DNA of 64,000 nt from Methanocalculus chunghsingensis (GCF_018132105.1 NZ_JWHL01000009.1:5125-69124), one strand, 5' to 3'. Numbered from the stretch's first letter, positions 26,493-36,158 are shown. Translations and numbers: made by a program. Notes: generated by a model not told the origin, from the letters alone.

Positions 26493-26824
26493 ATTCGATC
26501 TATTCTTCACTTAATATTCCTGGGATAATCCTGTTTTGATAAAGGTAGTGTAGCGATACCGAATAATGGCAATTAAGGACACTTCTCTATTGAACTCTAC
26601 ACGATCCTTGAGAGCGGTATTGAAGGAGGCTTCAGCAGGAAGAGAAGTGGTGTCGCTGAATACCCCAGGGTAATCCGACCCATGACAATCAGGAAGCGGT
26701 TCCATCAGGCAGTAACAGAGAGATATCAGAGAGAATACTGCCGTACAGATCACACCGCCAGGAACCCGGGAGTCCTGTCTTGATCTAAATCAAAAACGAG
26801 GGAGAAGAGGAACAAACCTTTCTC
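26493..26824. other. non-coding gap between the cetZ operon and the agl23-like gene
   Basis: About 330 bases without a convincing gene. An 80-codon open frame on the minus strand (26511-26753) has an unusual composition, no recognisable motif and no good ribosome binding site. No tRNA or obvious repeat is present. Confidence 0.5.
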
Positions 26825-28432
26825 CTATGCTACTCGTCTGAAGACGTCGAAGTTCTGGCCACCAGTCGCCACCTGCCTCGTAAAGTAATACCAGACCAGG
26901 TTTCCTTTCACCTCATGATACGTCACCCAGTAGCTGTGACGCAACGTCACCTTCTCATAACCAGGAAGTGCATCAAAACTGTTCCGATCATGGGTGATGA
27001 TGAGATCATAATTCCCGGAGATGAGAGACCCTTCATTCGGTCTGTCTCCATAGAGGGTGAACGGCTCCCATCGCTCCCCCCGATAATACCATGGAAGCGG
27101 CCAGTAGATATCTGTTGCAATGGCGACACGGTCAGATTCATCGATCCATTTCATCAGAATACGGAGATCTTCTGAATTCTGAACCTGTACAATCGGCTCA
27201 GCGATATCGGCAGGAGTAAAGGCGATATGCATCGTCATCCCGAAGAGGAAGATGATGCCGAGGCCGATGATCACCACCTTGGCCCGATCCAGCATGAAGG
27301 TGGCAACGAAGATCATCGGAAGGAGCTGGTGGAGGATGAGCCAGGGGACCTTCTCGCCAATATATGCATAGACAACCAGGGAGGCGATCATCCACCAGAT
27401 TGAGAACCGGATGAACTCAAACTTTGGATCATAGGTGATACCGGGATCCGGACGGCAGAAGATGGCTCGAATCTCATCAGATATGCCTGATCGAGAGAGC
27501 AGCATGCGGTCAGACTTCCCGCTCTCCCCGAGAGACCGGATACTCCCGATGATCGTCCCCCCAAGAATAAAATGAATCATACCAAGTGCTGCCAGAATGA
27601 GAATCGGCACCTCATAGAGGACCAGGAAGACCAGATAAAAGTACCACGGACCTCCAAGCCGCTCAACCCCATGCATCTCCATCCAGTGAGAGATTGCCAT
27701 CTGTCCGGCCTGCAGGACAATCTCGGGATGTGAGCCAAAGGACGAATAGAAGAGGGCGATGATACCAGCACCAAGGATCGTTGCAGAGATGAGATCCCGT
27801 CGCCAGGTGATCGGAAAGACCAGACGCCTCGTCCAGATTGCAAAGAGGAGGTATGAGCCGAGGATCACAAGGACGATGGGCATATTCTCTTTACTCGTCA
27901 TCCCAAGTGCAGCCGCAACTGCAGCAACCAGTGCGTATCTGAGTTTTTCATACCTGAAGTATGCACACGCAGCGACGATGAGGAGGAGGGTAAAGAAAGC
28001 GATAAAGATATCATTTCTGAGGAACCGGGAGAAATAAACCATCTCCGGTGAAAACGCCAGAAGTACAGCAGCGACGAGCATCTGCCGTGCATCAAGGTAT
28101 CCCATCCGATAAAGCGGATAGACGAGCGCTATGAGGGCAGTTCCAAGGAATGCAGGCAACAGCCGGCCGACGAGATCAGAATCCCCAAAGAGGGAGAAGA
28201 TCCCGGCCGTCAGATAGAAGAGGAATGGCCCATGAAACTGTGGATCGTAGATATAGGTCCCTTTTGTCAGAAGTTCGTAGGCAAACCATGCGTGAACTAC
28301 CTCATCATGGTGATAGAGTTTCAGATCCAGAAAGGCAAACCGAAGAATAGCTGCCAGGAGAATGACGTAAAAGAGTAGTAACTCCGGTGAAAGGAGTCGC
28401 TGAAAAATTGATGTATCCGGTGCGGCTTTCAT
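26825..28432 (-). CDS. Agl23-like GT-C membrane protein (TIGR03663 family)
   Basis: 535 residues with about ten membrane helices. The first outside loop contains LKLYHHDEVVHAWFAYELL, with the acidic residues typical of GT-C glycosyltransferases, followed by YIYDPQFHGPFLFYLTAG and later FSRFLRNDIFIAFFT; together these are typical of TIGR03663 proteins. A haloarchaeal relative (Agl23) is associated with flipping of lipid-linked glycans in N-glycosylation. The C-terminal soluble tail holds RVAIATDIYWPLPWYYRG. It starts 18 bases after the S10 stop codon and may be read through from the EF-1alpha/S10 transcript. Confidence 0.83.
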   Translation of the reverse strand: MKAAPDTSIFQRLLSPELLLFYVILLAAILRFAFLDLKLYHHDEVVHAWFAYELLTKGTYIYDPQFHGPFLFYLTAGIFSLFGDSDLVGRLLPAFLGTALIALVYPLYRMGYLDARQMLVAAVLLAFSPEMVYFSRFLRNDIFIAFFTLLLIVAACAYFRYEKLRYALVAAVAAALGMTSKENMPIVLVILGSYLLFAIWTRRLVFPITWRRDLISATILGAGIIALFYSSFGSHPEIVLQAGQMAISHWMEMHGVERLGGPWYFYLVFLVLYEVPILILAALGMIHFILGGTIIGSIRSLGESGKSDRMLLSRSGISDEIRAIFCRPDPGITYDPKFEFIRFSIWWMIASLVVYAYIGEKVPWLILHQLLPMIFVATFMLDRAKVVIIGLGIIFLFGMTMHIAFTPADIAEPIVQVQNSEDLRILMKWIDESDRVAIATDIYWPLPWYYRGERWEPFTLYGDRPNEGSLISGNYDLIITHDRNSFDALPGYEKVTLRHSYWVTYHEVKGNLVWYYFTRQVATGGQNFDVFRRVA

Positions 28433-28450
28433 GCCGCTATCTCACGATGA

Positions 28451-28759
28451 TCATCCCTCAAGGACGATCTCAATGCCGATGTCCTTGGGCACCTGGATCC
28501 GCATCAGCTGGCGGAGTGCACGCTCGTCGGCATCGATATCGATGAGCCGCTTATGTACACGCATCTGCCAGCGATCCCACGTTGCCGTCCCTTCTCCATC
28601 CGGGCTTTTCCGGATGGGGACGATAAGACGCTTCGTCGGGAGTGATATCGGACCTGCTAAATTAACACCGGTTCGTTCAGCAATCTCACGGATGCGTGAG
28701 CAAACCGTCTCAATTTTTTCGTAGTCTGTCCCGGTAAGGCGTATTCTGGCTTTCTGCAT
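28451..28759 (-). CDS. rps10: 30S ribosomal protein S10
   Basis: 102 residues. [21 protein letters not shown] at the start, [20 protein letters not shown] in the middle, and the [16 protein letters not shown] segment are the uS10 signature. It follows the EF-1alpha gene by 27 bases, the conserved archaeal order. Confidence 0.97.
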   Translation of the reverse strand: MQKARIRLTGTDYEKIETVCSRIREIAERTGVNLAGPISLPTKRLIVPIRKSPDGEGTATWDRWQMRVHKRLIDIDADERALRQLMRIQVPKDIGIEIVLEG

Positions 28760-28786
28760 AGAGGGTCACCGTAAAAGATGAGATAC

Positions 28787-30064
28787 TTATCTCATCTGCT
28801 TCGCTTTTATGTCAAGGACAATACCTGCAGCGATGGTGGATCCCATATCACGGACCGCAAAGCGGCCGAGCTGCGGAAGCTCTTTTGCCTTCTCGATGAC
28901 GAGGGGGCGGGTGGGAACAATCTTTACGATAGCAGCATCTCCGGCTTTAAGGAAGGCAGGGTTCTCCTCCTTGACCTGACCACTCCGTGGATCAAGCTTC
29001 TTCTGAAGCTCGAGGAAGGTGCAGGCAACCTGTGCTGTGTGACAGTGGAAGACCGGGGTGTACCCGACGGAGAGGACACTTGGGTGCTGAAGGACAACGA
29101 CCTGGGCGGTGAACTCCTCTGCAACGGTTGGTGGTGCATCGACCGGTCCACAGACATCTCCACGGCGGATATCGTTCTTTGCGATACCACGAACGTTGAA
29201 ACCAACATTGTCGCCGGGTCCTGCCTGTGCATGCTCTTCATGGTGCATCTCGATGGATTTTACCTCCCCCTCCTTGTTGGCAGGCATGAACGAAACCTTC
29301 ATACCCTTCTTCAGGAGACCGGTCTCAACACGTCCGACAGGAACGGTTCCGATACCGGAGATGGTATAGACATCCTGGATCGGGAGACGGAGTGGCTTGT
29401 CGGTGGGCTTCTCAGGCTCTTTGAGTGTGTCAAGTGCCTCAAGGAATGTCGGGCCGTTATACCATGGGGTCTCCGGGGACTTCTTTGAGACGTTGACACC
29501 GGTAAAGGAGCTTATCGGGATGAAAAGTGTCTCTTCAGGCTTAAATCCGACCATCTTGATCAGATCAGTGACCTGCTGCTTCACTTCATTGAACCGCTTC
29601 TCGCTGTACTGTACGGCGTCCATCTTGTTGACGGCGATGATCAGCTGGTTAATACCGAGTGTTCTTGAAAGGAAGACGTGCTCCTTGGTCTGCTCCATCG
29701 GGCCGTCAGGTGCAGCGACAACAAGGACTGCTGCATCTGCCTGGGAAGCACCGGTGATCATGTTCTTGACGAAGTCACGGTGGCCTGGACAGTCGACAAC
29801 GGTGAAGTAGTACTTCGCAGTGTCGAACCTCTTGTGGGCGATGTCGATGGTGATACCACGCTCACGCTCCTCTTTGAGATTGTCCATAACCCATGCAAAC
29901 TCGAAAGAGCCCTTTCCCTTCGATTCGGCCTCCTTCTTGTATGAATCAAGAACGTGCTGGGCTACAGCACCGGTCTCGAAAAGAAGGCGACCAACCGTAG
30001 TTGACTTTCCGTGGTCAATGTGGCCGATAACGGCTAAATTCATGTGTGGCTTATCTGCTGCCAT
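28787..30064 (-). CDS. tuf: translation elongation factor 1-alpha (aEF-1A)
   Basis: 425 residues from the ATG at 30064. It delivers aminoacyl-tRNA to the ribosome with GTP. G1 [10 protein letters not shown]2 [10 protein letters not shown]3 DCPGHRDF and G4 NKMD are all intact. The upstream frame to 30082 is rejected because GAGG sits eight bases before the 30064 ATG. EF-2, S7 and S12, which often precede it in archaea, are not present here. Confidence 0.97.
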   Translation of the reverse strand: MAADKPHMNLAVIGHIDHGKSTTVGRLLFETGAVAQHVLDSYKKEAESKGKGSFEFAWVMDNLKEERERGITIDIAHKRFDTAKYYFTVVDCPGHRDFVKNMITGASQADAAVLVVAAPDGPMEQTKEHVFLSRTLGINQLIIAVNKMDAVQYSEKRFNEVKQQVTDLIKMVGFKPEETLFIPISSFTGVNVSKKSPETPWYNGPTFLEALDTLKEPEKPTDKPLRLPIQDVYTISGIGTVPVGRVETGLLKKGMKVSFMPANKEGEVKSIEMHHEEHAQAGPGDNVGFNVRGIAKNDIRRGDVCGPVDAPPTVAEEFTAQVVVLQHPSVLSVGYTPVFHCHTAQVACTFLELQKKLDPRSGQVKEENPAFLKAGDAAIVKIVPTRPLVIEKAKELPQLGRFAVRDMGSTIAAGIVLDIKAKQMR

Positions 30065-30140
30065 TCTCAATCCTCCACTCATATAGAGACAGTCAAGCGT
30101 GCAGCCTGTCCAATGCGAGTATAATAGATTGGAAAGGCAA

Positions 30141-30150
30141 CTATATAAAA
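30141..30150 (-). promoter_or_regulatory. TATA box of the EF-1alpha operon
   Basis: TTTTATATAG on the minus strand within a very AT-rich stretch, about 80 bases before the ATG. It implies a leader of about 55 bases ending in a GGAGG ribosome binding site, as expected for a highly expressed gene. Confidence 0.65.
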
Positions 30151-30222
30151 TATTTCACTTTTCGCCGGAATTCCTCAAAAGAAACGATACAATGATGAAC
30201 TATCCGATCCTATCCTCCCGTC

Positions 30223-30528
30223 ATGAAGACGCTTCCATTTATTCGAGGACCAAACAACCGAATCACCGTCGAGTGCGCGACAGGGGAGGTCGCGATCCAT
30301 ATCCGGTGCGCCTACTGCAAGCACTGTGCAGGTATACGGATCGCCAAAAGGCTGACGCCATCTCCGCTTGTCCAGACCTATGAGAAGCTCCAGCGGGGCC
30401 GGGCATCGGATCAGGATCTTCTCACCGCAGCGATGATGTTCAACCAGCTGATCGAGGATCCCCGCGCAGAGGCGATCGAGTGTGCCGATGAGAAGGGGAC
30501 CGGTTTTTCCCACCTCTCAGCACGCTGA
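30223..30528 (+). CDS. small cysteine-rich protein, unknown function
   Basis: 101 residues. Three closely spaced cysteines (CAYCKHC, residues 29-35) and one nearer the C-terminus could bind a metal. The rest looks helical, with a basic patch RIAKRL after the cysteines. No family recognised. It runs towards cobS, whose stop lies four bases beyond its own. Coding potential is supported by normal codon use and the absence of a better frame. Confidence 0.55.
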   Translation: MKTLPFIRGPNNRITVECATGEVAIHIRCAYCKHCAGIRIAKRLTPSPLVQTYEKLQRGRASDQDLLTAAMMFNQLIEDPRAEAIECADEKGTGFSHLSAR

Positions 30529-30532
30529 TTTT

Positions 30533-31258
30533 TCAGGCAAGCATAATCACAAATGTGAGGAGCACAACAGCCCTCACAATCTCATTTGATGCTCCAACAA
30601 GATCACCGTTGATCCCACCAAAGAGCCGGCGGGCACCAACAAGCAGGATTCCTGTTGCCGATACTGCCGCTCCCAGTGCTACGGCAACAGCCATCCAGGG
30701 AAGGGAAAGCAGAAAGAGCGGCAGAGCGAGGAGCCATGCAGGAATCACGAACCACCATCGTGCGCGTTCGTACAAAAAACTGTGAATCCCATCACGAAAG
30801 GGCGCTCCAAGAGCCGTAAGGGTTGCCATGGATGCCTTTGATGCGACCTCGGCGATGAGCAGAACAGCCGGGATCGCAGCAAGTGCAGAGAGAGATCCAA
30901 ATGAGATGAGGGTGATGGTGACACCCATGGCAACACCGCCTGCCCCTATCTGGCGATCCGTCAGGGCTCTGATCCGAATCTCACGACTCCCGTGTGCCAT
31001 CAGCCCGTCTCCAAGATCAAGGAGGCCATCGAAATGGTTGCATCCTGAGAGGAAGAGGAGAAGACCGATCGAAAGAGCTGCTCCTGCCAGAGGATTCGGA
31101 ATGACGAAGAGTGGGAGGAGGGAAACGGCCCCGATCAGGTACCCTGCAAGCGGATAGAGATAGGATCGCTTCGCAAAGGCCTCAAAGTCTGCTGATCGCC
31201 CAGCAGGAAGTATTGTTGAGAACTGAAGAAGCGCCCGGACTCCCTCAAAGAGGCTCAT
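30533..31258 (-). CDS. cobS: cobalamin-5'-phosphate synthase (adenosylcobinamide-GDP ribazoletransferase)
   Basis: 241 residues with about six membrane helices. It joins adenosylcobinamide-GDP to alpha-ribazole (phosphate) in the membrane, the last assembly step of the lower loop of B12. The family signature NHFDGLLDLGDGLMA lies near residue 75, followed by RALTDRQIGAGGV. Its start overlaps the stop of cobZ by four bases. Corrinoids are needed by the methyltransferases of methanogenesis. Confidence 0.93.
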   Translation of the reverse strand: MSLFEGVRALLQFSTILPAGRSADFEAFAKRSYLYPLAGYLIGAVSLLPLFVIPNPLAGAALSIGLLLFLSGCNHFDGLLDLGDGLMAHGSREIRIRALTDRQIGAGGVAMGVTITLISFGSLSALAAIPAVLLIAEVASKASMATLTALGAPFRDGIHSFLYERARWWFVIPAWLLALPLFLLSLPWMAVAVALGAAVSATGILLVGARRLFGGINGDLVGASNEIVRAVVLLTFVIMLA

Positions 31259-31689
31259 TGACCTTCACTATAGAGTTTTGATGTGCACCCGGCAATAAGA
31301 CCGGCGACAGCATCATCCATGAAGGGTCCAAGCTGCGAGAGGATTCCCGGCTTCTTCTGATCATACCTGGTAAACTCAAACCTCGCATAGGTACCTGCGA
31401 TGATCTCCGCAATCGCCATCCCGATGATCTCATCTGCAAGGAGGAATACGGGATCATCTGCAATCTCTGAGTCCTTTCGTTTCGCATACAACTCCTCTTC
31501 AAGGAGAATTGCAGAGAGGAGCATCGCAGAGACATTTGGATCTCCAAGGGCACGCCGGATATTCCTCTCAAGAACCAGCCGTCCTTCATCTGCCGTCAGT
31601 CCATGGGGAACGTACAGCTCCATTCCGGCATTCAGTATCGCATCCATACCCACACCAAGGGCAAGGAGGCGCTCTTCTATCTCAAACAT
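31255..31689 (-). CDS. cobZ: alpha-ribazole phosphatase, archaeal type
   Basis: 144 residues from the ATG at 31689. It belongs to the PgpA-like family; a Methanosarcina member (CobZ) removes the phosphate from alpha-ribazole-5'-phosphate or its cobalamin form. DDPVFLLADEIIGMAIAEIIAG near residue 80 is the conserved acidic helix and GPFMDDAVAGLIAG closes the protein. Coupling to cobS and divergence from cobT support the cobalamin role over phosphatidylglycerophosphatase. Confidence 0.85.
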   Translation of the reverse strand: MFEIEERLLALGVGMDAILNAGMELYVPHGLTADEGRLVLERNIRRALGDPNVSAMLLSAILLEEELYAKRKDSEIADDPVFLLADEIIGMAIAEIIAGTYARFEFTRYDQKKPGILSQLGPFMDDAVAGLIAGCTSKLYSEGQ

Positions 31690-31728
31690 AATGACTATTA
31701 TCTGGGAAGCAGGCAATCATTAACCTAT

Positions 31729-32739
31729 ATGGCATTTTTATCTGAAGAGATCACATACCATCCGAAACGACCTGTTTTTGCGCCGATACTGGCAAACACA
31801 ATGCTCTCCAAGGTACCGGGAATATCCGGGGCAGGCCCTTCCCCTGAAAAGACCGTCTTTACACCCATTCTCGATGCCGAACTGATCGCAGACGGGAGGA
31901 TCACCAGTATGCCGATCCGACCGAATACACCGACCGGATGCCCGACACCCGCCACCATCACGCGGGCGATGATGCAGCTCTGCGGCCTCGCCCCCTTCTT
32001 CATCAACGCCGGTCTTGAACATCCGGCAACAACACCAACCTACCATCTTTGTGGAGAACCGGGGAGAGATCCACGGATCTCCGATGCCGTCCCGATGGCA
32101 GGGATGCTCTATCAGAGAGGCAGAGAACTCGGAGCGTTCCTCTCACGGCTCTCTGATATGCTCGTCATTGGAGAATGCGTTCCGGGCGGGACAACCACAT
32201 CCCTCTGCGTCCTGCGCGGCCTCGGGTATGATGCCCGCGTCTCAAGCAGTTTCATCGATAACCCGCATTCACTGAAAGAAGAGATTGCAGGGGCGGTTCT
32301 TCAGAGAATCCGGGACGAAGGCATCACCGAACCCCTCGATATTGTCGCTGCTGCCGGAGACCCGATGATCCCTGCCGCCGCCGGGATGGTTGAAGGCTTC
32401 TCCGGAGAGATTATACTTGCAGGAGGGACCCAGATGCTCTCTGTCGCCGCGCTTACGAAGGCGAGAGGTGTCCGGCTACCAAAGATAGCCACGACCATCT
32501 ATGTTCATGACGACCCGTCTGCAAACTTCAGGGAGATCGCAGGGGCAATCGGTCTCTCTCCCGTCTATGTTGATCCCGGATTTGGTGAAACCGGCCACTC
32601 CGGCCTTGCCCGGTACTGTATCGGAGAGGTGAAGGAGGGGATGGGGGCAGGTGGCGCGATGTATCTCGCCAGAGCGTTAGGGCACACCGGATCAATGATC
32701 CGTGATGCAATCATGAGAACAGTCGAAGCCTACTCCTGA
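31729..32739 (+). CDS. cobT: nicotinate-nucleotide-dimethylbenzimidazole phosphoribosyltransferase-related protein (CobT, TIGR00303)
   Basis: 336 residues from ATG 31729. It matches the archaeal CobT-like family (UPF0284), thought to activate the lower-ligand base to alpha-ribazole phosphate. Typical segments are RPNTPTGCPTPATITRAMM, FINAGLEHPA, and IGECVPGGTTTSLCVLRGLGYDA. GDPMIPAAAGM comes near residue 207. The frame remains open upstream into the divergent cobZ, but only the ATG at 31729 gives the conserved start. The gap between the two cob transcripts is only 39 bp. Confidence 0.85.
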   Translation: MAFLSEEITYHPKRPVFAPILANTMLSKVPGISGAGPSPEKTVFTPILDAELIADGRITSMPIRPNTPTGCPTPATITRAMMQLCGLAPFFINAGLEHPATTPTYHLCGEPGRDPRISDAVPMAGMLYQRGRELGAFLSRLSDMLVIGECVPGGTTTSLCVLRGLGYDARVSSSFIDNPHSLKEEIAGAVLQRIRDEGITEPLDIVAAAGDPMIPAAAGMVEGFSGEIILAGGTQMLSVAALTKARGVRLPKIATTIYVHDDPSANFREIAGAIGLSPVYVDPGFGETGHSGLARYCIGEVKEGMGAGGAMYLARALGHTGSMIRDAIMRTVEAYS

Positions 32740-32778
32740 AGAGATAAGAGGGACAAGCATCAATATTTTTACAGGAAT

Positions 32779-33333
32779 ATGCAACCAATCTTTGTTGTCA
32801 ATAACCATGGGCAGTTTAATCATCTCATTCACCGGATGCTCCGTGACCTTGAGATTGAGGTAAAGATGATCCCAAACACCACCCCCCCGGAAGAAGTGGC
32901 GGACGGATGCCGCGGGATCATCCTGGGAGGCGGGCCGAGTATCGAGAGAACCGGACGGTGTGCCGAGTATCTTGATCTCGATCTCCCCATCCTTGGTATA
33001 TGCCTTGGCCATCAGCTCATTGCACGATCCCTCGGCGGAGAGATAGGATCGGGTAGAAGCGGGGGATATGGCGGTGTTGATGTGATGATAGAAGAGCATG
33101 GAGCCATCCTTGCAGGGTATCCTGATGCCATCCATGTCTGGGCATCCCATACCGATGAGGTGAAGCGCGTACCTGAAGGATTTACCATCCTTGCCAGATC
33201 CCCAATCTGCGATATTGAAGCGATGGGATCTGAAGAGAGACGGATCTTTGGCCTCCAGTGGCACCCTGAAGTGAGTCATACAGAGAACGGCAGCCTCATC
33301 TACAGAAACTTCGACGAGATATGCAGAGAGTAA
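32779..33333 (+). CDS. guaAA: GMP synthase, glutamine amidotransferase subunit A
   Basis: 184 residues, the separate glutaminase subunit used by archaea, feeding ammonia to the ATP-pyrophosphatase subunit (not in this window) for XMP to GMP. The catalytic triad is Cys75 (GICLGHQL), His162 and Glu164 (QWHPEVSH). ILGGGPSIER is the typical substrate loop. AGGAAT precedes the ATG. It overlaps the YkgJ gene by 13 bp. Confidence 0.93.
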   Translation: MQPIFVVNNHGQFNHLIHRMLRDLEIEVKMIPNTTPPEEVADGCRGIILGGGPSIERTGRCAEYLDLDLPILGICLGHQLIARSLGGEIGSGRSGGYGGVDVMIEEHGAILAGYPDAIHVWASHTDEVKRVPEGFTILARSPICDIEAMGSEERRIFGLQWHPEVSHTENGSLIYRNFDEICRE

Positions 33334-33863
33334 GCGACCTTGCCGGAGCGATTAAAGAGATCGGGTTTGCCTGCACCGGATGCGGGGGCTGCTGCACTGG
33401 AGACGAGGAGCAGAGCAGGGTGATCATCTCCCCGGATGAGATCGGAGAGATACTCGAGGCAACAGCGATGGGGAGAAATGATATTGCAGCACCCTATCCC
33501 GAATTTATCGATGCAAATGACGGAAGACGGTTCACCTTTGCATGGTGTCTCCGGATGAAGGATGAGCGGTGCATCTTCCTCTCTCCAGATAAGCGATGTA
33601 GTATCTATCAGGTACGCCCCTGGATCTGCCGGACCTACCCCTTCATGCTTGAGGGGGGAGAGCTGGTCATCTCCGACTGCCCGGGCCTGGGGGGGGATAT
33701 AACAGAGGCAGACGCACGATCACTTGCAACGGCACTTCTTAAACGAGAGGAGGCTGAAGAGAGGGAAGAGCAGGTGATCCGAAAAATCTTTTCAGAATCA
33801 TCAATTCCGGCGGGTGAAACCGTCGTCTTTGACAGTCAGGGTATGTGGAGCATTCATGGGTGA
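33321..33863 (+). CDS. YkgJ-family cysteine-cluster protein
   Basis: 180 residues. Six clustered cysteines define the family: CTGCGGCC (residues 18-25), then CIFLSPDKRCSIY and RPWICRTYPF in the middle. The fold binds zinc or an iron-sulfur cluster and function is unknown. Residues after 130 form a helix rich in Glu. It overlaps guaAA upstream and TraB downstream, so all three are probably one transcript. Confidence 0.85.
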   Translation: MQRVSDLAGAIKEIGFACTGCGGCCTGDEEQSRVIISPDEIGEILEATAMGRNDIAAPYPEFIDANDGRRFTFAWCLRMKDERCIFLSPDKRCSIYQVRPWICRTYPFMLEGGELVISDCPGLGGDITEADARSLATALLKREEAEEREEQVIRKIFSESSIPAGETVVFDSQGMWSIHG

Positions 33864-35061
33864 ACTGAAGATAATCGGGACGGCGCATGTCTCACAGAAG
33901 AGTATCGACGAGGTCATTGCCGGAGTGGCAGAGTTTGAGCCCGATATCATCGCGGTTGAGCTCGATCCCCCCCGGTATGCCGCACTGAAACAACAGGATG
34001 CCGGGGGAGAGGCCCCGGGAGTCTCTGACATCCTGAAGGGGGGTAATTTCACACAGCTGCTCGTCCAGTGGCTTCTTGGCTATGTCCAGCGGAAGATCGG
34101 GATGAACGTCGGGATTGAACCGGGCGCAGAGATGAAAGAGGCAATCCGGCTTGCAGAAGAGCGTGGGATCAGAATAGCCCTCATCGACCGCGATATCAGG
34201 ATCACCCTCTCCCGTTTCTGGGATGGGATGACATTTCGTGAGAAGTTCAGGATGATCTATGCCCTTGCGATATCAGCAACAGGTGTCGGAGGAGAGGAGA
34301 TCGATATCGACGCCCTCACCGATCAGGATGTCGTCACCCTTGCACTTGAGGAATTCCGGAAGTTCTCGCCAAACGGAGCAAGGGCACTGATTGATGAACG
34401 GGACGCATATCTTGCCCACAACCTCATCCCACTCGTACGGGGAGACCAGAAGGTCCTCGCCGTCATCGGTGCCGGACATCTGAAGGGTGTCACACAGTAC
34501 CTGTCAGAACCTCAGACACTCCCCCCTCTCCGGGATCTCACCAAACAGACGAAACGCCTGCCATGGGGAAAGATCATCGGCGTCGGCGTCCTCGCCCTCT
34601 TCATCTCCCTCTTTATCATCATCGCATGCTCGGGAGTAGGCATGGATGTGCTCGCAACAGCGTTCCTCTGGTGGATTGCTATCAACGGTACACTGGCAGC
34701 CCTTGGAACCATTCTTGCACGAGGCCATCCAATCTCAGCAGGTGTCGCCTTTTCTGCCGCATGGCTCACCTCACTCAACCCCCTGATCGCGGCCGGCTGG
34801 TTTGCTGCAATCGTTGAGGCGAAGATCCGAAAACCTGCGTTCTCGGACTTCAAGGCCATCAGTAAAGCAGAGAGTATCACCGAGATGAGCACAATCCCGC
34901 TCTTCCGTGTCGTCCTTGTCGCAGCACTTGCCAACCTGGGGAGCACCCTTGGAACCGTCCTCTACTTCCTCTTTATCTTCCCGCTCCTTGGGATCGATCC
35001 GACGGTTCTCATCGGGGAAGGGGTGGCCAATATCTGGGAGATTATCTCGTCTTTCTGGTAA
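33856..35061 (+). CDS. TraB/PrgY-family membrane protein
   Basis: 401 residues from ATG 33856. The soluble N-terminal TraB/GumN domain is recognisable by LKIIGTAHVSQKSIDEV, the metal-ligand-like AVELDPPRYAAL and VIGAGHLKGV, and it is followed by about four membrane helices after residue 235. Archaeal members resemble PrgY/TraB, which reduce pheromone activity in enterococci and may be membrane proteases; that role is not established here. A start 14 codons upstream is possible but overlaps more of ykgJ. Confidence 0.88.
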   Translation: MGELKIIGTAHVSQKSIDEVIAGVAEFEPDIIAVELDPPRYAALKQQDAGGEAPGVSDILKGGNFTQLLVQWLLGYVQRKIGMNVGIEPGAEMKEAIRLAEERGIRIALIDRDIRITLSRFWDGMTFREKFRMIYALAISATGVGGEEIDIDALTDQDVVTLALEEFRKFSPNGARALIDERDAYLAHNLIPLVRGDQKVLAVIGAGHLKGVTQYLSEPQTLPPLRDLTKQTKRLPWGKIIGVGVLALFISLFIIIACSGVGMDVLATAFLWWIAINGTLAALGTILARGHPISAGVAFSAAWLTSLNPLIAAGWFAAIVEAKIRKPAFSDFKAISKAESITEMSTIPLFRVVLVAALANLGSTLGTVLYFLFIFPLLGIDPTVLIGEGVANIWEIISSFW

Positions 35062-35082
35062 AAAGAATCAGAATGATTCCTA

Positions 35083-35087
35083 TTTTT
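35083..35087 (+). terminator. T-run after traB
   Basis: Five T about 20 bases after the TraB stop codon, a weak oligo-T terminator separating it from the surface-protein gene. Confidence 0.3.
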
Positions 35088-35163
35088 CAAGAGGTGCCGT
35101 GAAGCAGGAGAATGAGCGGCAGCGGGAAAGACTCAAGTAGTGGAAAGGGTTCTAAAGAATAAT

Positions 35164-36129
35164 ATGAAAGGAATTAGAACCTATACACAGGTCATTATCA
35201 CCGGACTGGCCTGTATTCTGGCCATGCTCCTCATCAGCCCGGCGGCGGCGGCCATATCCGACATCCCTGCCGGAGGAACCGTCTTTATCGGGGAAGAGGG
35301 GGTTGATATTACTGCCTGCGGAGTCGCAGATGGTGATACTCTCGGCTGGTTTGCAGCGGGACGATCCCCGGCCACCGGGGATCCGGATACCACCGTCGTT
35401 GTCAGTGATGCAACCTCATTTTTCGTATCACCACAGATCTTCTCGGATCGGATCGGTGTCTGGTATAATCTTGCAACCGGGAATCCCGCATTCATGGTTG
35501 CCGATCCGTTTCTCCAGATCCGGGTATTTGATGTTGATTACGGAGCCATCGACCGGACAGGGCTCTGGGTCCCTATGGACTTTGAACTGCAGTTTCGGAT
35601 AACAACCAACCTTGATGCGATGGCACAGCGGCCAGGGGTTACCGGAGCTCCAATCGAGGTACGAGTCACAGGAGAAGAGGGGGTTGAGTATTCTGCACTG
35701 AGCAACAGAGCTGGTGTCAGTACCCCCCTCATCTTCGCCGTCGACCGGTCACCATTTATGACCGGGGGGATCTGGTATCCTGATGCCGGGTATAGCCGGG
35801 GAGTCTACGACTTCTATGCATTCTGTGACGCAAACAACATGAAGGATAATTATCATGTCGTCGGAAAGACGATCACCGCCCGCGATGAGTCGGTATCACT
35901 CTCCCGGACAACCATCCCGACAATCACCACGCCCCCGGTGACACCTCTTCCGACGGCACCCCCCACCCCGGAACCGACCACCCTCCCGGCAACACCAACG
36001 CCGGCAGAGACACCCCCTGTCACCGAGACTCCGGTAGTACCAACGCCAACCCCGGAGCCAGCCCCGGCGAGTGCTCTCATCGCCCTTGTCGCCCTGACGC
36101 TGGTGATATGCCTCTTGATACGAAAATAA
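35164..36129 (+). CDS. DUF3821 secreted surface protein
   Basis: 321 residues from ATG 35164. A signal peptide ends near AAAAISDI. The mature part begins IPAGGTVFIGEEGVDITACG, the mark of DUF3821 domains, found mainly in Methanomicrobiales; beta-rich residues follow to about 245. A Thr/Pro-rich stalk (about residues 250-300) and a C-terminal helix with LIRK tail anchor it to the membrane. The stalk is a likely O-glycosylation region. Function unknown; probably cell-surface. Confidence 0.82.
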   Translation: MKGIRTYTQVIITGLACILAMLLISPAAAAISDIPAGGTVFIGEEGVDITACGVADGDTLGWFAAGRSPATGDPDTTVVVSDATSFFVSPQIFSDRIGVWYNLATGNPAFMVADPFLQIRVFDVDYGAIDRTGLWVPMDFELQFRITTNLDAMAQRPGVTGAPIEVRVTGEEGVEYSALSNRAGVSTPLIFAVDRSPFMTGGIWYPDAGYSRGVYDFYAFCDANNMKDNYHVVGKTITARDESVSLSRTTIPTITTPPVTPLPTAPPTPEPTTLPATPTPAETPPVTETPVVPTPTPEPAPASALIALVALTLVICLLIRK

Positions 36130-36158
36130 TAACCATAAGAACAATACTCTGATGTACT

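Noticed and set aside
26511-26753. 80-codon minus-strand frame as a small gene or gene remnant
   Set aside because: No motif, odd composition with several cysteines and serines at random, and no good start signal. Left as a non-coding gap.
26686-26824. Insertion sequence or CRISPR in the longer gaps
   Set aside because: No terminal inverted repeats, target duplications, transposase motifs or regularly spaced repeats were visible anywhere in the window.
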